Assembly (NCBI GenBank): GCA_003242035.1
Contig: QBMC01000023.1
Coordinates: 1 to 38,271, forward strand
Direction: 5' to 3'
DNA: 38,271 bases
Source of the DNA: Nodosilinea foveolarum
GTDB taxonomy: Bacteria; Cyanobacteriota; Cyanobacteriia; Phormidesmidales; Phormidesmidaceae
The translations under genes and the position numbers were made by a program. Positions 1 to 8,238 of this stretch are shown here, piece after piece (the first letter of the stretch is position 1; each line of letters begins with the position of its first letter). The notes under the pieces are model-generated. The model worked only from the letters and a program-made list of their open reading frames with translations. It was not told the origin of the DNA and did not search any database.

Positions 1-1
1 G

Positions 2-9
2 GCGATCGC
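2..9. repeat. HIP1 octamer GCGATCGC, first of many
   Basis: The palindrome GCGATCGC occurs here and again at 119-126, 1271-1278, 1472-1479, 6413-6420, 6437-6444 and at many later places, both inside codons and between genes. This frequency is the hallmark of HIP1 in cyanobacterial genomes. It is the main base-composition evidence for the taxonomic assignment. Within the three tandem GT2 genes the octamer or a near copy falls at the codons for the conserved YGDRI motif. Confidence 0.9.
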
Positions 10-1404
10 TCAGAGAAGGACACTTCTCTCTTCTGTTGATTCACGCAACAAAGCCCCTGCTTTGCGCAAAAACTGGACTCGGTTGTTGGTTATCTGTGGC
101 ACATCTCCCAGGCTTTCGGCGATCGCGACAATGGTGAGATCGCTGTGCATCATCAGCGAATAGAGTAGATACATATCGGACTGACTCAGCTCTGGTAAAG
201 ACGGTAGCTTGGGCGTAACCGTCACTAGTCGGCGATTATCTTTGATCTCTGGTCTGATCGTCTTGTCTTCTATCCCATCTGGATCTAGCTGCGGGGGGAT
301 ATCGCTGAAGATATCCGGCTTTTCTGCTCTCTCTTCTTCCACGATTTTGTAGCGCAGCGACTTGATAAATACCTGAAGAGCAACAATTGCCACGCCGTCT
401 GAGATGTCTGCGAGCCGGTCAAAGTAGTCTCGTTTGACGCTCTGGTCTTCGTCCGTATCTTCTGATGAGAACACCTCTTCTTTAAGAGCGCGGATGGAGG
501 AGTGAACCGTGGCGCTGACTTCTTGAGTGAGATCTGAGATGGCTTCGGCTGGGTGCTCGATTGATTCTTTGGCCTCTGACAATAGACTTTGGGCTTGCTC
601 TATCCGCTTGTGAATAGCAGCGTCAGAAAATACGATCTCAAACTTTTCGATCAGGGGCATTAGCCAGTCTTTAAGTTGCTCTCCGGTGAGGGCAGGGAGC
701 GCCGTTACCGAGCCGCAGTAGGCGTTTAGCTTGAGCGTGGAGTTGAGATAGTCCCAGCCCACCTGACCGCTGCCAATAATCCAAAATTGGGACCTATCGC
801 GCAGCAGCGTATCTTGCAAATAGTCGATGCCTTCTAGCCCTTCAACGCTCCGCAAAAAACACCAGCTCAAGTTGGGAATAATCGCCAAATTGAGGGCGGA
901 CATGTCCTCTTTGCTAATGTCGCTACCGTCTTTGTAGTCGTCTACATCTTCGTGCTCTGGCCGACCTAGCTTTTGCTTAATTTGTTTGGCAATGCTGTTG
1001 GTTTTAGGCGGTCGCTCTATCCAGTCGAGCAGATTGACGCCTAGCGCTCCATCGTCACCCTGACTTTCTTCTTCAACGTTGTATTTTTCAATACCGCTGA
1101 GCAAAATGCGAGAGATTGAAGAAATGGGATGACCTAAAACAACAACTGAATTGGGCACCATCGCGGGCCGTTTTTTCCATTGGGAGATGGTTTCTTTTAG
1201 CTTTTTGATAATAGCTGCTTCGTATTGAGGAGGCACCGGCAAATGGTCGGTTTCGGCGACGATATGATTGGCGATCGCCTTCGGTAAATTAGCCAGCGCC
1301 TCTTCAGGCTCGGGCAAAATCTGTTCGTCTTTTGCAAACCAGGCAATTCTAAAGTAGCGCTGTTTGATGAGCCATTTTCTAAAGCTGAGAATTTTGCTGG
1401 CCAT
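10..1404 (-). CDS. Hypothetical protein, possible degenerate AAA/STAND-like ATPase with C-terminal winged helix
   Basis: A complete 464-aa ORF that I do not firmly recognise. Residues 85-110 (VVVLGHPISSISRILLSG) sit where a P-loop would be expected but lack the GKT/S signature. Residues around 170-250 resemble the sensor and small-domain region of STAND/AAA ATPases (NLAIIPNLSWCFLRS, then FWIIGSGQVGWDYLNS, then LPALTGEQLKDWL). The middle is charged and helical. The last 60 residues (from LSQSDMYLLYSLMMHS) look like a winged helix. No signal peptide or membrane segment is seen. It lies 43 nt downstream of the MscS channel on the same strand, so the two may be co-transcribed and functionally linked. 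The ATPase assignment is inference from motif spacing. A nucleotide-free regulatory protein is equally possible. Confidence 0.6.
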   Translation of the reverse strand: MASKILSFRKWLIKQRYFRIAWFAKDEQILPEPEEALANLPKAIANHIVAETDHLPVPPQYEAAIIKKLKETISQWKKRPAMVPNSVVVLGHPISSISRILLSGIEKYNVEEESQGDDGALGVNLLDWIERPPKTNSIAKQIKQKLGRPEHEDVDDYKDGSDISKEDMSALNLAIIPNLSWCFLRSVEGLEGIDYLQDTLLRDRSQFWIIGSGQVGWDYLNSTLKLNAYCGSVTALPALTGEQLKDWLMPLIEKFEIVFSDAAIHKRIEQAQSLLSEAKESIEHPAEAISDLTQEVSATVHSSIRALKEEVFSSEDTDEDQSVKRDYFDRLADISDGVAIVALQVFIKSLRYKIVEEERAEKPDIFSDIPPQLDPDGIEDKTIRPEIKDNRRLVTVTPKLPSLPELSQSDMYLLYSLMMHSDLTIVAIAESLGDVPQITNNRVQFLRKAGALLRESTEERSVLL

Positions 1405-1447
1405 GCGGGTAAGGCTAGAAGATTAATTAATGTTTGTCGAACTTTGC

Positions 1448-2449
1448 TTAGGCGTTGTCCGACTGGCCGTTGCGATCGCTATCTCTTTGGGCCTTTACCA
1501 TTGTCAGCATAGAGCGAGAGAGATTGAGCGCTCTGGGCGACTCTTTATCAGGGTTCGCAGGCCAACCTTCTCTCTGACGAGATCGGTCGCCGTCGGTCTC
1601 TTCGGTTTGGTCGTGTAGCAGAATCTGCTGCGTGGGAAAAGGTAGATCAATGCCAGCGGCTAAGAGCCGGGTGCAGATATTTTCTAGCACCCAGTCGTAA
1701 GAGGCAATGGTATCGGCTTTACGCGGGGGATCGACCCACCAGCGGGCGCGAATATTAACGCTGCTGCCCGCTAAATCGACGACAATCGCTTCTGGATTGG
1801 GATTCTCTAAAATTTTGCCATGCTCGGCTAATACTTCTAATATAATTTTTTTAGCTTTTTGAATATCGTCGCCGTAGCCAATGCCGATGTCGTACTGTAG
1901 GCGGCGGCGATCGTAGGCCGTGTTGACCATGACCGAATTAGTAAACAGTTCGGCGTTAGGAATGACCACTCGGCGACCGTCGTAGGTACGGATGCTGGTG
2001 GCCCGAGTCTCAATTTGCTCTACGGTGCCTTCGTAGTCTTTAAAGATAATCTGGTCATCAATTTGAAAGGGTTCGGTCAGCAGAATGAGAATGCCTGCTA
2101 GAAAGTTTTGCAAGATGTCTTTAAAGGCAAAACCAATGGCGACACCGCCAATACCGAGACTAGCAAGTAAATCGGCTGGCTTAAAGCTAGGGAAGATGAC
2201 AATCGCCGCAACCAGAAAACCCAGGATAGCCAAAACACCTTGGGTGAGTCGTCCTAGAACTAAGCCGATATTGCGAGTTTCTCGATCTTTTGTACGGCTG
2301 CGGATAAAGCTACGAATGAACTTTCCCAGTATCCAAAAGACAATGAGGACAATGACGCCGATAACGATGTTGGGGAGAAGCGCGATCACTCCTTGCAGCC
2401 ATCCTTGAATGGTCTCCGTCGCTCCCGACAGCGTTAAATTTCCTTCCAC
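1448..2449 (-). CDS. Small-conductance mechanosensitive channel, MscS family
   Basis: This is a membrane channel that opens under turgor to release solutes. About three membrane segments occupy the first 115 residues. The pore helix is glycine/alanine-rich (DLLASLGIGGVAIGFAFKD), followed by the classic beta-domain start QNFLAGILILLTEPFQIDD and a cytoplasmic alpha/beta domain ending near DLPFPTQQILL. The last 55 residues are a polar, probably disordered tail. The open frame reaches a TTG at 2464. I prefer the GTG at 2449 because AGGGGA lies six bases before it. It precedes the 464-aa gene by 43 nt and follows the Wzc-like gene after a short gap. A link to the polysaccharide genes is not evident, and osmotic protection is the family role. 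Confidence 0.9.
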   Translation of the reverse strand: MEGNLTLSGATETIQGWLQGVIALLPNIVIGVIVLIVFWILGKFIRSFIRSRTKDRETRNIGLVLGRLTQGVLAILGFLVAAIVIFPSFKPADLLASLGIGGVAIGFAFKDILQNFLAGILILLTEPFQIDDQIIFKDYEGTVEQIETRATSIRTYDGRRVVIPNAELFTNSVMVNTAYDRRRLQYDIGIGYGDDIQKAKKIILEVLAEHGKILENPNPEAIVVDLAGSSVNIRARWWVDPPRKADTIASYDWVLENICTRLLAAGIDLPFPTQQILLHDQTEETDGDRSRQREGWPANPDKESPRALNLSRSMLTMVKAQRDSDRNGQSDNA

Positions 2450-2573
2450 AACATTTCCCCTCAAAAAGACCTAGCTTAAATAAACCACCGCAACCTTACA
2501 GGGGTATAGATGTTTTCCATGTCTATCTGAAGGTAGGAGTCTATGAACGTCAGGATGCACCGCCGCTTGCCAC

Positions 2574-2608
2574 TCATAATTCATCACTCATAATTCATCA
2601 CTCATCAC
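2574..2608. repeat. Five tandem heptamers (TCATAAT/TCATCAC)
   Basis: Five consecutive 7-bp units (TCATAAT, TCATCAC, TCATAAT, TCATCAC, TCATCAC) run from 2574 to 2608. Heptameric tandem arrays (STRR type) are known in cyanobacterial genomes. The last unit touches the stop codon of the Wzc-like gene (2608-2610 on the minus strand), so the repeat forms the junction at that gene's 3' end. Confidence 0.75.
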
Positions 2609-4791
2609 TACTCCCTAGTCACCAACCCAAGCACATTAATGTCCGCAATCTGTAGCTGCTCCATCGCCCGATCCAGCAGAGACTGCTTAATTTTACCGGG
2701 CTGAGTGACTAGCAGCAGACCGTCTGCATGGTTGGCCACGATATAGGCATCCGACTGGCCTAGTAGCGGCGGCGTATCGTAAATAACCAGATCAAACGTC
2801 TTTCTCACTTTCTCTGTAAAGCGCTTCATGCTGCGCGATGAGAATAGGCGAGCGGGGTCGAAGGGCGCTGAGCCTGCCGCAATCACGTACAGGTTGGGTT
2901 CAGGCAAAAACTTTTGAATCAGCGCCGGGTTAGACTCACCCGAGAACAGATTAGTCAGCCCTTTTTCGTTAGAGATGCCAAGATATTTGTGAATCTGTGG
3001 ATTTCGCAGGTCGGCATCTACTAGCAGCACTCGTTGCCCCATCGCTGCTGCTGCCTGTGCCAAATGAAGGGCCACGGTCGATTTACCTTCGCCAGGCATG
3101 ACTGAACCAACCGCTACCGATCGCGTTGGGTGGGTGGCGTTGATGAGACGAAGGTTTGTATACAGCGATCGGAAAGCCTCTGAAAACGGATTGTTTCCAT
3201 AGGCTAGGCTTGTATGTTCGACACCATTGAAGGAAGGCGCAGAGTCTCTACCGTTTTGCTCAGAACGAATCGTCGCTCCAACATACTGTAAGGACTCTGC
3301 CATACTCTCCTGCGCTAACTCCATCTCGCTAAAGTCTTGTCTGGGAATTCGACCGAGAACAGGCAAACGCGTTAAGCGACGAATTTCTTCATCGCTGTAA
3401 ATGACGCCGCCAGATTTGTCTAGCAGCAGAGCTACCCCAATACCCATCAGGGTTCCCAATATGCCCCCGAGCAACAGATTCTGAGGCAGGCTCGCAAGCT
3501 GAGGGCGAGGTTCAGTGGGCGGTGTCACGACTTCCCAAGGAATTTCTCGCTGGGCAGAGTCAATTTCTAGCGCTTCTCGCTTGGCCAAAAACTGGGTTAG
3601 ATTTTCAGTGGCTACCGTCAGCTCTCTTTGAATATCGGTGTAGTTGCGCGATATACCCGAAAGGTCGTCAATGCCAGCGTTGAGATTTTGAATGGTGTCT
3701 TGAATGGCTCGTTCTCTAGCCTCTAGTTCGCGAATTTGGCTGGCAATCTCTTGTTCGGACTGGCTGCCCTGCTGGGAGAGCAGCGACTGGAGGTTTTGGC
3801 GTTGTTCTCTTAAGACCTGCATATCCGGGCTACTGTCGAGATAGAGGGTAGAAGCCTCGGCGATTTGAGCGTCTAGTTCTAGTAGAGAATTGAGCAGGGT
3901 TTGATAGCGTGGATTTTGCGAGAGCGCCGATGAGGCATTGCCTTCGCCGGGTTCGCTCTGCTGTAAATTTTGATAAACGTTCCGCAACTGTTCTAGCTCT
4001 ACTTGCAACTCCTTTTGTTCTTTAGAAAAAGCGCTGACTTGGCTGGCCAAATCGCTGCCGCGAGAGTCGGGGTCGATAATGTTGTTATCGAGCCGAATTT
4101 TTTGTAGCTGACCTTGCAGGGTATCTACTTTTTTGCGCAGGTCGGGAAGCTTTTGATCGACAAATTTTACGCCTCGGCGGATGTCTGACTGCTTGGAGGA
4201 CAGTGAATAGGCCAAGTAGGCGTCAGATACTGCGTTTAGCAGCGCTAAAGCTCTATCCGGCTCCGGGCTGCTAGCAATGACCTGAATAATATCGGAGTCT
4301 TTGCCGAGTGCATCTACCTGGAGCGATTGTCGAATAATCCGATAGCACTGTTCTGTTGTTGCTTCGATGAGCGCACCGTCTGCGCCAGTGCCCGAACAAA
4401 TTTCGGGATAGCGGGTGCGCATATCCGCAACCACTGGCTCTAGCAAGCTAGGGCTAATCAAAATAGCTAGTAAGTCCTGGTCTAACGGGCTGCCAGAAGC
4501 GGCTGGGGTGGCTCCTGTTAACGTTTCTGGAATGCTAGAGATGACCTCAGTTTCGGCGCTCAGCGGCCGAACCAAAATCTCTAGATTGCTAACGTAAGTG
4601 GGTTTATCGGTTATTACTTTGGCTCCGGCGGCGGCGGTTGTCGCCAGCGCAATGCCGAGAATAACCCACCATTTGCGCCGCAGGGTGCGTAAAAGTTGGC
4701 CGACGTTAAGGCCGCCTTCTAGCTCTTCTGCGGGTGGCTGGGTAGTCATGACGGGCGAGGGTGGCAATGGTAGAGCGACTTCAGATTTCAT
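2608..4791 (-). CDS. Wzc/GumC-type polysaccharide copolymerase with BY-kinase domain
   Basis: This 727-aa inner-membrane protein regulates polymerisation and export of a polysaccharide with the outer-membrane exporter. It has an N-terminal Wzz domain with a membrane segment at about 39-57, a long periplasmic coiled coil (about 190-410), a proline-rich stretch and second membrane segment at about 425-460, then a cytoplasmic P-loop domain. Walker A is at 562-572 (GSVMPGEGKST), Walker A' at 588-596 (VLLVDADLR), and Walker B at 668-675 (LVIYDTPP). The protein stops right after VLGLVTRE, so the tyrosine-rich tail that BY-kinases autophosphorylate is absent. It lies 96 nt downstream of the SLBB exporter gene on the same strand, a typical wza-wzc pair. 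Many cyanobacterial GumC homologues also lack the tail, so loss by mutation is not certain. Confidence 0.93.
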   Translation of the reverse strand: MKSEVALPLPPSPVMTTQPPAEELEGGLNVGQLLRTLRRKWWVILGIALATTAAAGAKVITDKPTYVSNLEILVRPLSAETEVISSIPETLTGATPAASGSPLDQDLLAILISPSLLEPVVADMRTRYPEICSGTGADGALIEATTEQCYRIIRQSLQVDALGKDSDIIQVIASSPEPDRALALLNAVSDAYLAYSLSSKQSDIRRGVKFVDQKLPDLRKKVDTLQGQLQKIRLDNNIIDPDSRGSDLASQVSAFSKEQKELQVELEQLRNVYQNLQQSEPGEGNASSALSQNPRYQTLLNSLLELDAQIAEASTLYLDSSPDMQVLREQRQNLQSLLSQQGSQSEQEIASQIRELEARERAIQDTIQNLNAGIDDLSGISRNYTDIQRELTVATENLTQFLAKREALEIDSAQREIPWEVVTPPTEPRPQLASLPQNLLLGGILGTLMGIGVALLLDKSGGVIYSDEEIRRLTRLPVLGRIPRQDFSEMELAQESMAESLQYVGATIRSEQNGRDSAPSFNGVEHTSLAYGNNPFSEAFRSLYTNLRLINATHPTRSVAVGSVMPGEGKSTVALHLAQAAAAMGQRVLLVDADLRNPQIHKYLGISNEKGLTNLFSGESNPALIQKFLPEPNLYVIAAGSAPFDPARLFSSRSMKRFTEKVRKTFDLVIYDTPPLLGQSDAYIVANHADGLLLVTQPGKIKQSLLDRAMEQLQIADINVLGLVTRE

Positions 4792-4887
4792 GTCTTCTTA
4801 AGGTGGGGTGAGCGAGGCACAGGAGCGGGATAACGGTGACAAGATCGATAGTTATTTAAGCAAGCTGACTCAATCGATCTACTCAGA

Positions 4888-6477
4888 TCAATTAAAGATA
4901 TTCAGAAATCGGATGATAGAAAAGATGCCGCCGAGCGGGCTGGTAATTGTGCCAATAGCATCGCCAACTCTGGCTAAACCGTTGCGATTGACAATGACAA
5001 CATCGTTATTTCTCAGCAGCGGGTTGTTTGCTTCGTCGATGCCTTCTGCGAAGTCTACGTCTAATGTCGAGCGGTTAACGGTGCCGTCGTTGTTGATGCG
5101 CACTAGCTCGGCGGTGCCTCGACGGGCCCGGTTGTTAAAGCCGCCTGCGGCGAGAATGGCCTGGCTTAGCGGAGTATTGGGGGGTAGCTCGGAGAGGCCA
5201 GGCTGCTCGACCTCGCCGACGACGTTGACTCGAATCGTGTCGGGCGAGAAGCTAGCCGAGGCGACTTCGCCTAAATCTTCTGGCGAAACCTCTGCGGCCA
5301 GCGGGACGAAGACCGTATCGCCTTCTTGTAAAATGGCATCTTGGCCTAAGTCGCCGTCTCGCAGCAGCGCAAAGAGATCCACATCAAAAATCTGTGGAGT
5401 GCCCGTGCGAGTGGAGCGGACGACCTGTACTTGACGGATGTCGGCGTTGGGTTTGATGCCACCTGCCACTTGAATTGCTCTAGTTACGGTTGTTGGTGTA
5501 CTCGAAGATCCCGCTGCGCCTGGCGTACCGGCTTCTCCGGTGCGGACGATGCCGCCCTGAAGCGTGTAGGGGCCGGGGCGATAGACTTCGCCGATGATGG
5601 CGACGTTGACCGGCTGACTAACGTCGGTTGCAAAGCTGGCGTCGGCGAGCAGCGCTGAGTTTTGCAACCGGCTGGTGGCCGTGGGAATGAAGACCGAATC
5701 GCCGTCTCGCAGGACAACATCTTGAGCGAGGTTGCCGTTTTGAATGAGATCCCAAAGGTTGACTGTAACCGTTTGCGATCCGCTGCGCTTAACTTGAATT
5801 TGATACAGGTCGGCAGATTGAGTGATGCCTCCAGCGGTTTCGATGAGCTGGCTGAGCCTGGACGATTGGTTGCTGTTGCGCTCGACGGTGTAAGACCCCG
5901 GCCGACCCACTTCTCCGGCAATGCCGATTTGAATAGGTCGGCTGCTAATTAGGCTGAGGGTAATGATGGGTCTTCTTAGGTATTGTCCGTAGCGGTTGGA
6001 GAGTACGCTAGAGGCTTCTTCTAAGCTCAGTCCTTTAACGTTTACTTTGCCGATTAGCGGCAGGTTGAGTGCGCCATCGACTAGGACTTGAGTTTCGCCA
6101 CTGTACTGCGGCACTCTGAAGATATCGACGTTGATAATATCGCCCGAGCCTAGCGTGTAGGCTCCTTCTGGAGGGGGTGCTGCTGGGAGGGGCGCTGCTG
6201 CTGAGAGCGGAACTGCGGTGGGCGGCGTTGCTGGGCGCGGCGTAGAGGGAAGCGATAGCTGAGGTAGATCGAGGTTGGGGGAAGCGTTTGGATTCTCTGG
6301 GGACTGTAGTTGCGCCTGGGCCTGTAGTATTTGGGGTTCTTTTGTTTGAGATTCTGAGATTTGGGCTTTCGCTGGGGCTTCTTCTATTATCGCGGCTGCT
6401 ACAGATGGGTTGGCGATCGCGCTTAAAAGAAGGCTGGCGATCGCTATTTTGAAGGGCTGTGAAAGGCTGTAGAGCAT
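4888..6477 (-). CDS. Polysaccharide export protein with SLBB domains (Wza-like)
   Basis: This is an outer-envelope export channel component. The open frame begins at a TTG at 6609, but the ATG at 6477 directly precedes a good signal peptide (positive residue, then IAIASLLLSAIA, then PSVAAA). That start gives 529 aa. A low-complexity proline/alanine linker follows. Next comes the poly-export domain (from YTLGSGDIINVDIFRVPQYS) with a first SLBB repeat (IGIAGEVGRPGSYTVERN). Two more SLBB repeats follow (VAIIGEVYRPGPYTL and VNVVGEVEQPGLSELPP), and then a short amphipathic C-terminus (IFSIIRFLNIFN). No lipobox cysteine is seen at the cleavage site, unlike E. coli Wza. It is first in a minus-strand pair with the Wzc-like gene and is divergent from the plus-strand glycosyltransferase block. 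Confidence 0.93.
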   Translation of the reverse strand: MLYSLSQPFKIAIASLLLSAIANPSVAAAIIEEAPAKAQISESQTKEPQILQAQAQLQSPENPNASPNLDLPQLSLPSTPRPATPPTAVPLSAAAPLPAAPPPEGAYTLGSGDIINVDIFRVPQYSGETQVLVDGALNLPLIGKVNVKGLSLEEASSVLSNRYGQYLRRPIITLSLISSRPIQIGIAGEVGRPGSYTVERNSNQSSRLSQLIETAGGITQSADLYQIQVKRSGSQTVTVNLWDLIQNGNLAQDVVLRDGDSVFIPTATSRLQNSALLADASFATDVSQPVNVAIIGEVYRPGPYTLQGGIVRTGEAGTPGAAGSSSTPTTVTRAIQVAGGIKPNADIRQVQVVRSTRTGTPQIFDVDLFALLRDGDLGQDAILQEGDTVFVPLAAEVSPEDLGEVASASFSPDTIRVNVVGEVEQPGLSELPPNTPLSQAILAAGGFNNRARRGTAELVRINNDGTVNRSTLDVDFAEGIDEANNPLLRNNDVVIVNRNGLARVGDAIGTITSPLGGIFSIIRFLNIFN

Positions 6478-6778
6478 AGTTATGAATAGGCTAGGTGGAA
6501 ACCTATCTGTAGATGTACAGGCAATCATGCGGGAGCGACAGTCTTGCCTGTTACTTACTTGCATAGGGAAGAGGCTAGAATCCGCCACTTTTTTAATGGG
6601 CCGACGCAACTTTACACAAGCTTTAAGAACTGAGCGTGAAAGTCAGCGATCGCTCGGTTTTTCCGATGGCTTCTACGTTCGTTTTATGTGGAAGCTAACG
6701 CTATGTCGGTGAAGAGTGTATAAAGCTGATAAAAATACCGTTCTTGCACTTGTCAACTTCAGAGAGCTGTGCAACTGT

Positions 6779-6808
6779 AATTGACATCTACCAGAATTGA
6801 TATCTACC
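6779..6808. promoter_or_regulatory. Direct repeat AATTGAYATCTACC, possible operator
   Basis: Two copies of a 14-mer, at 6779-6792 and 6795-6808, differ at one base (C or T at position 7) and start 16 bp apart, about one and a half helical turns. They lie about 300 bp upstream of the Wza-like start in the divergent region. Tandem sites like this suit a response regulator or other repeat-binding activator. The regulatory role is inference. Confidence 0.3.
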
Positions 6809-7385
6809 GTAGCGTCTTTGCCAAGACCGCCTTCTAAAAAGAACCAAAATAAGAAATAGATCCACCAGGTTCGGTTTGCGAGCCTTTGTTTCAAGCATGC
6901 TGGTTTTCTTGAAAAACTAGACTTCAAGAGTCTTTTAATGTATGACGAGATGTTTAAGGCGGCTTCTTTTTAGCTGGCTTTGCGATCGCGTCATCTGCTT
7001 GCGCATCTACTAAATTATTTGCCTTCGTGATTAGTCTAAAAGAAATAGAAAAACTTGCGGATTAGCTGAGTAAGGCCCGTAAGCTTGAACAACTTATATA
7101 GATTGATTGCCTCTCTTCGTTGCTAATTCTTTTGGCAGCTACAGACTTGGTTGATAAAACGGCTACAGAGTAGCCGTCAATTACCTTGCTTTATTGCTTT
7201 CGCGATCTTTATTTCTCTGAAAACATTTTTTCTTTTAAAAACCTTTCTTTTGCTTACTTTCTTTTGCTTACAGTAGCTTGCTCTTAGCTCTCTTGCTTGT
7301 AAGAAGTCTTCCCACAAATGCAAGCCACAAACATAAAGTAAATCAGACAAAAATATCGCGTATCTCTATTTATATCAGGGTTCGT

Positions 7386-7415
7386 TTGACGATCAGCGTA
7401 ACTAGAAAACATAAT
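7386..7415 (+). promoter_or_regulatory. Sigma-70-like promoter for the WecG-like gene
   Basis: TTGACG at 7386-7391 and CATAAT at 7410-7415 are separated by 18 bp, close to the consensus. Transcription would start near 7422, leaving only about seven bases before the ATG at 7429, which has no Shine-Dalgarno sequence. If real, the mRNA would be nearly leaderless. The longer upstream region could hold another start. Confidence 0.4.
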
Positions 7416-7428
7416 AAACTTTCAGCCC

Positions 7429-8238
7429 ATGATTCCTTCAATTAGTGTTTCGAATGCTGTTCAACAAAAGGTTCCTCTGCCCGTTCAGAACGTAATTGGT
7501 TTTCCGATCTCTACTTTGTCCTTTGACGAACAGGTAGAGACAATGACGAACTGGGCAAAGGTACGTCAAAGTAAAATTGTATGTGTCTCTAATGTACATA
7601 TGCTGATGGAAGGCCACTGGCACTCTAATTTTTCTAGCGTGCTGAGTAAGGCTGACTTGCTAACACCCGATGGTATGCCGCTGGTATGGTTGGCTGGCCT
7701 GATGAAGGGCAGTGCGCAAGATCGGGTGGCCGGTATGGATCTGATGCAGGCACTGTGTCAACAGGCTGAGGTGTTGGGCGTTAGTATTTTCTTTTTTGGA
7801 TCTACAACTGAAACGCTAGTGAAAATCAAAGCGCAGCTAACGAAAGAATTTCCTGATTTAGAGATAGCTGGCATGGTTTCTCCACCGTTTCGGCCCCTGA
7901 GCTTGGAAGAAGATCAGCAGATTGTAAACGAAATTAATCGGAGTGGTGCTGGGCTGGTGTTTGTTTCTTTGGGTTGCCCTAAGCAAGAGCGTTGGATGAG
8001 CCAGCGCCAGGGAGAGGTGAAGGCCGTTATGGTAGGTTTGGGCGGCGCTTTTGCTGTGTACGCAGGTATCAAGCAGTGGGCTCCAGCCTGGGTGAGAGAC
8101 AATGGGTTGGAGTGGCTCTACCGACTAATTCAGGAGCCGGGTCGGCTTTGGAAACGGTATGCAAGTACGATTCCACCGTTTTTGTGGTTAGCCCTCAATC
8201 AAGTAGTGAAGGCGCGGCTGGGATTAAATCCTGATTGA
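7429..8238 (+). CDS. WecG/TagA/CpsF family glycosyltransferase (GT26)
   Basis: GT26 enzymes add the second sugar, typically ManNAc or ManNAcA, to a lipid-linked GlcNAc. This protein is 269 aa, a usual length. Family motifs seen include KIVCVSNVHMLMEG, the substrate-pocket LLTPDGMPLVWLA with its aspartate (about residue 83), RVAGMDLMQALC, FFFGSTTETL, FVSLGCPKQERWM and VGLGGAFAVYAGIKQWAPAW. The C-terminus (LEWLYRLIQEPGRLWKRY) is the basic membrane-associating region typical of the family. It is the first gene of the plus-strand block. Its presence suggests that a WecA-type enzyme elsewhere starts the lipid-linked unit, since no initiating phosphoglycosyltransferase is in the window. The exact sugar is unknown. 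Confidence 0.92.
   Translation: MIPSISVSNAVQQKVPLPVQNVIGFPISTLSFDEQVETMTNWAKVRQSKIVCVSNVHMLMEGHWHSNFSSVLSKADLLTPDGMPLVWLAGLMKGSAQDRVAGMDLMQALCQQAEVLGVSIFFFGSTTETLVKIKAQLTKEFPDLEIAGMVSPPFRPLSLEEDQQIVNEINRSGAGLVFVSLGCPKQERWMSQRQGEVKAVMVGLGGAFAVYAGIKQWAPAWVRDNGLEWLYRLIQEPGRLWKRYASTIPPFLWLALNQVVKARLGLNPD

Larger units (their letters stand above)
6478..7428. other. Divergent intergenic region, about 950 bp, no convincing gene
   Basis: This stretch separates the minus-strand Wza-like gene from the plus-strand WecG-like gene. It must hold both promoters. I see a 14-bp direct repeat at 6779-6808, a small hairpin at 7159-7177 (8-bp stem, 3-nt loop), an exact 14-bp tandem duplication at 7243-7270 (CTTTCTTTTGCTTA twice), and a promoter-like pair at 7386-7415. 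An 84-codon open frame on the minus strand at 6673-6927 has no protein-like features. Confidence 0.6.

Noticed and set aside
2574-2608. CRISPR-like array
   Set aside because: Units are only 7 bp and contiguous, without spacers.
5484-5921. 145-codon frame overlapping the SLBB exporter
   Set aside because: A shadow frame inside a clear family match on the same strand in another frame.
6673-6927. 84-codon minus-strand frame in the divergent region
   Set aside because: Composition is not protein-like, no ribosome site, and it overlaps probable regulatory sequence.
7159-7177. 8-bp stem with 3-nt loop in the divergent region
   Set aside because: No T-run and no known riboswitch features nearby.
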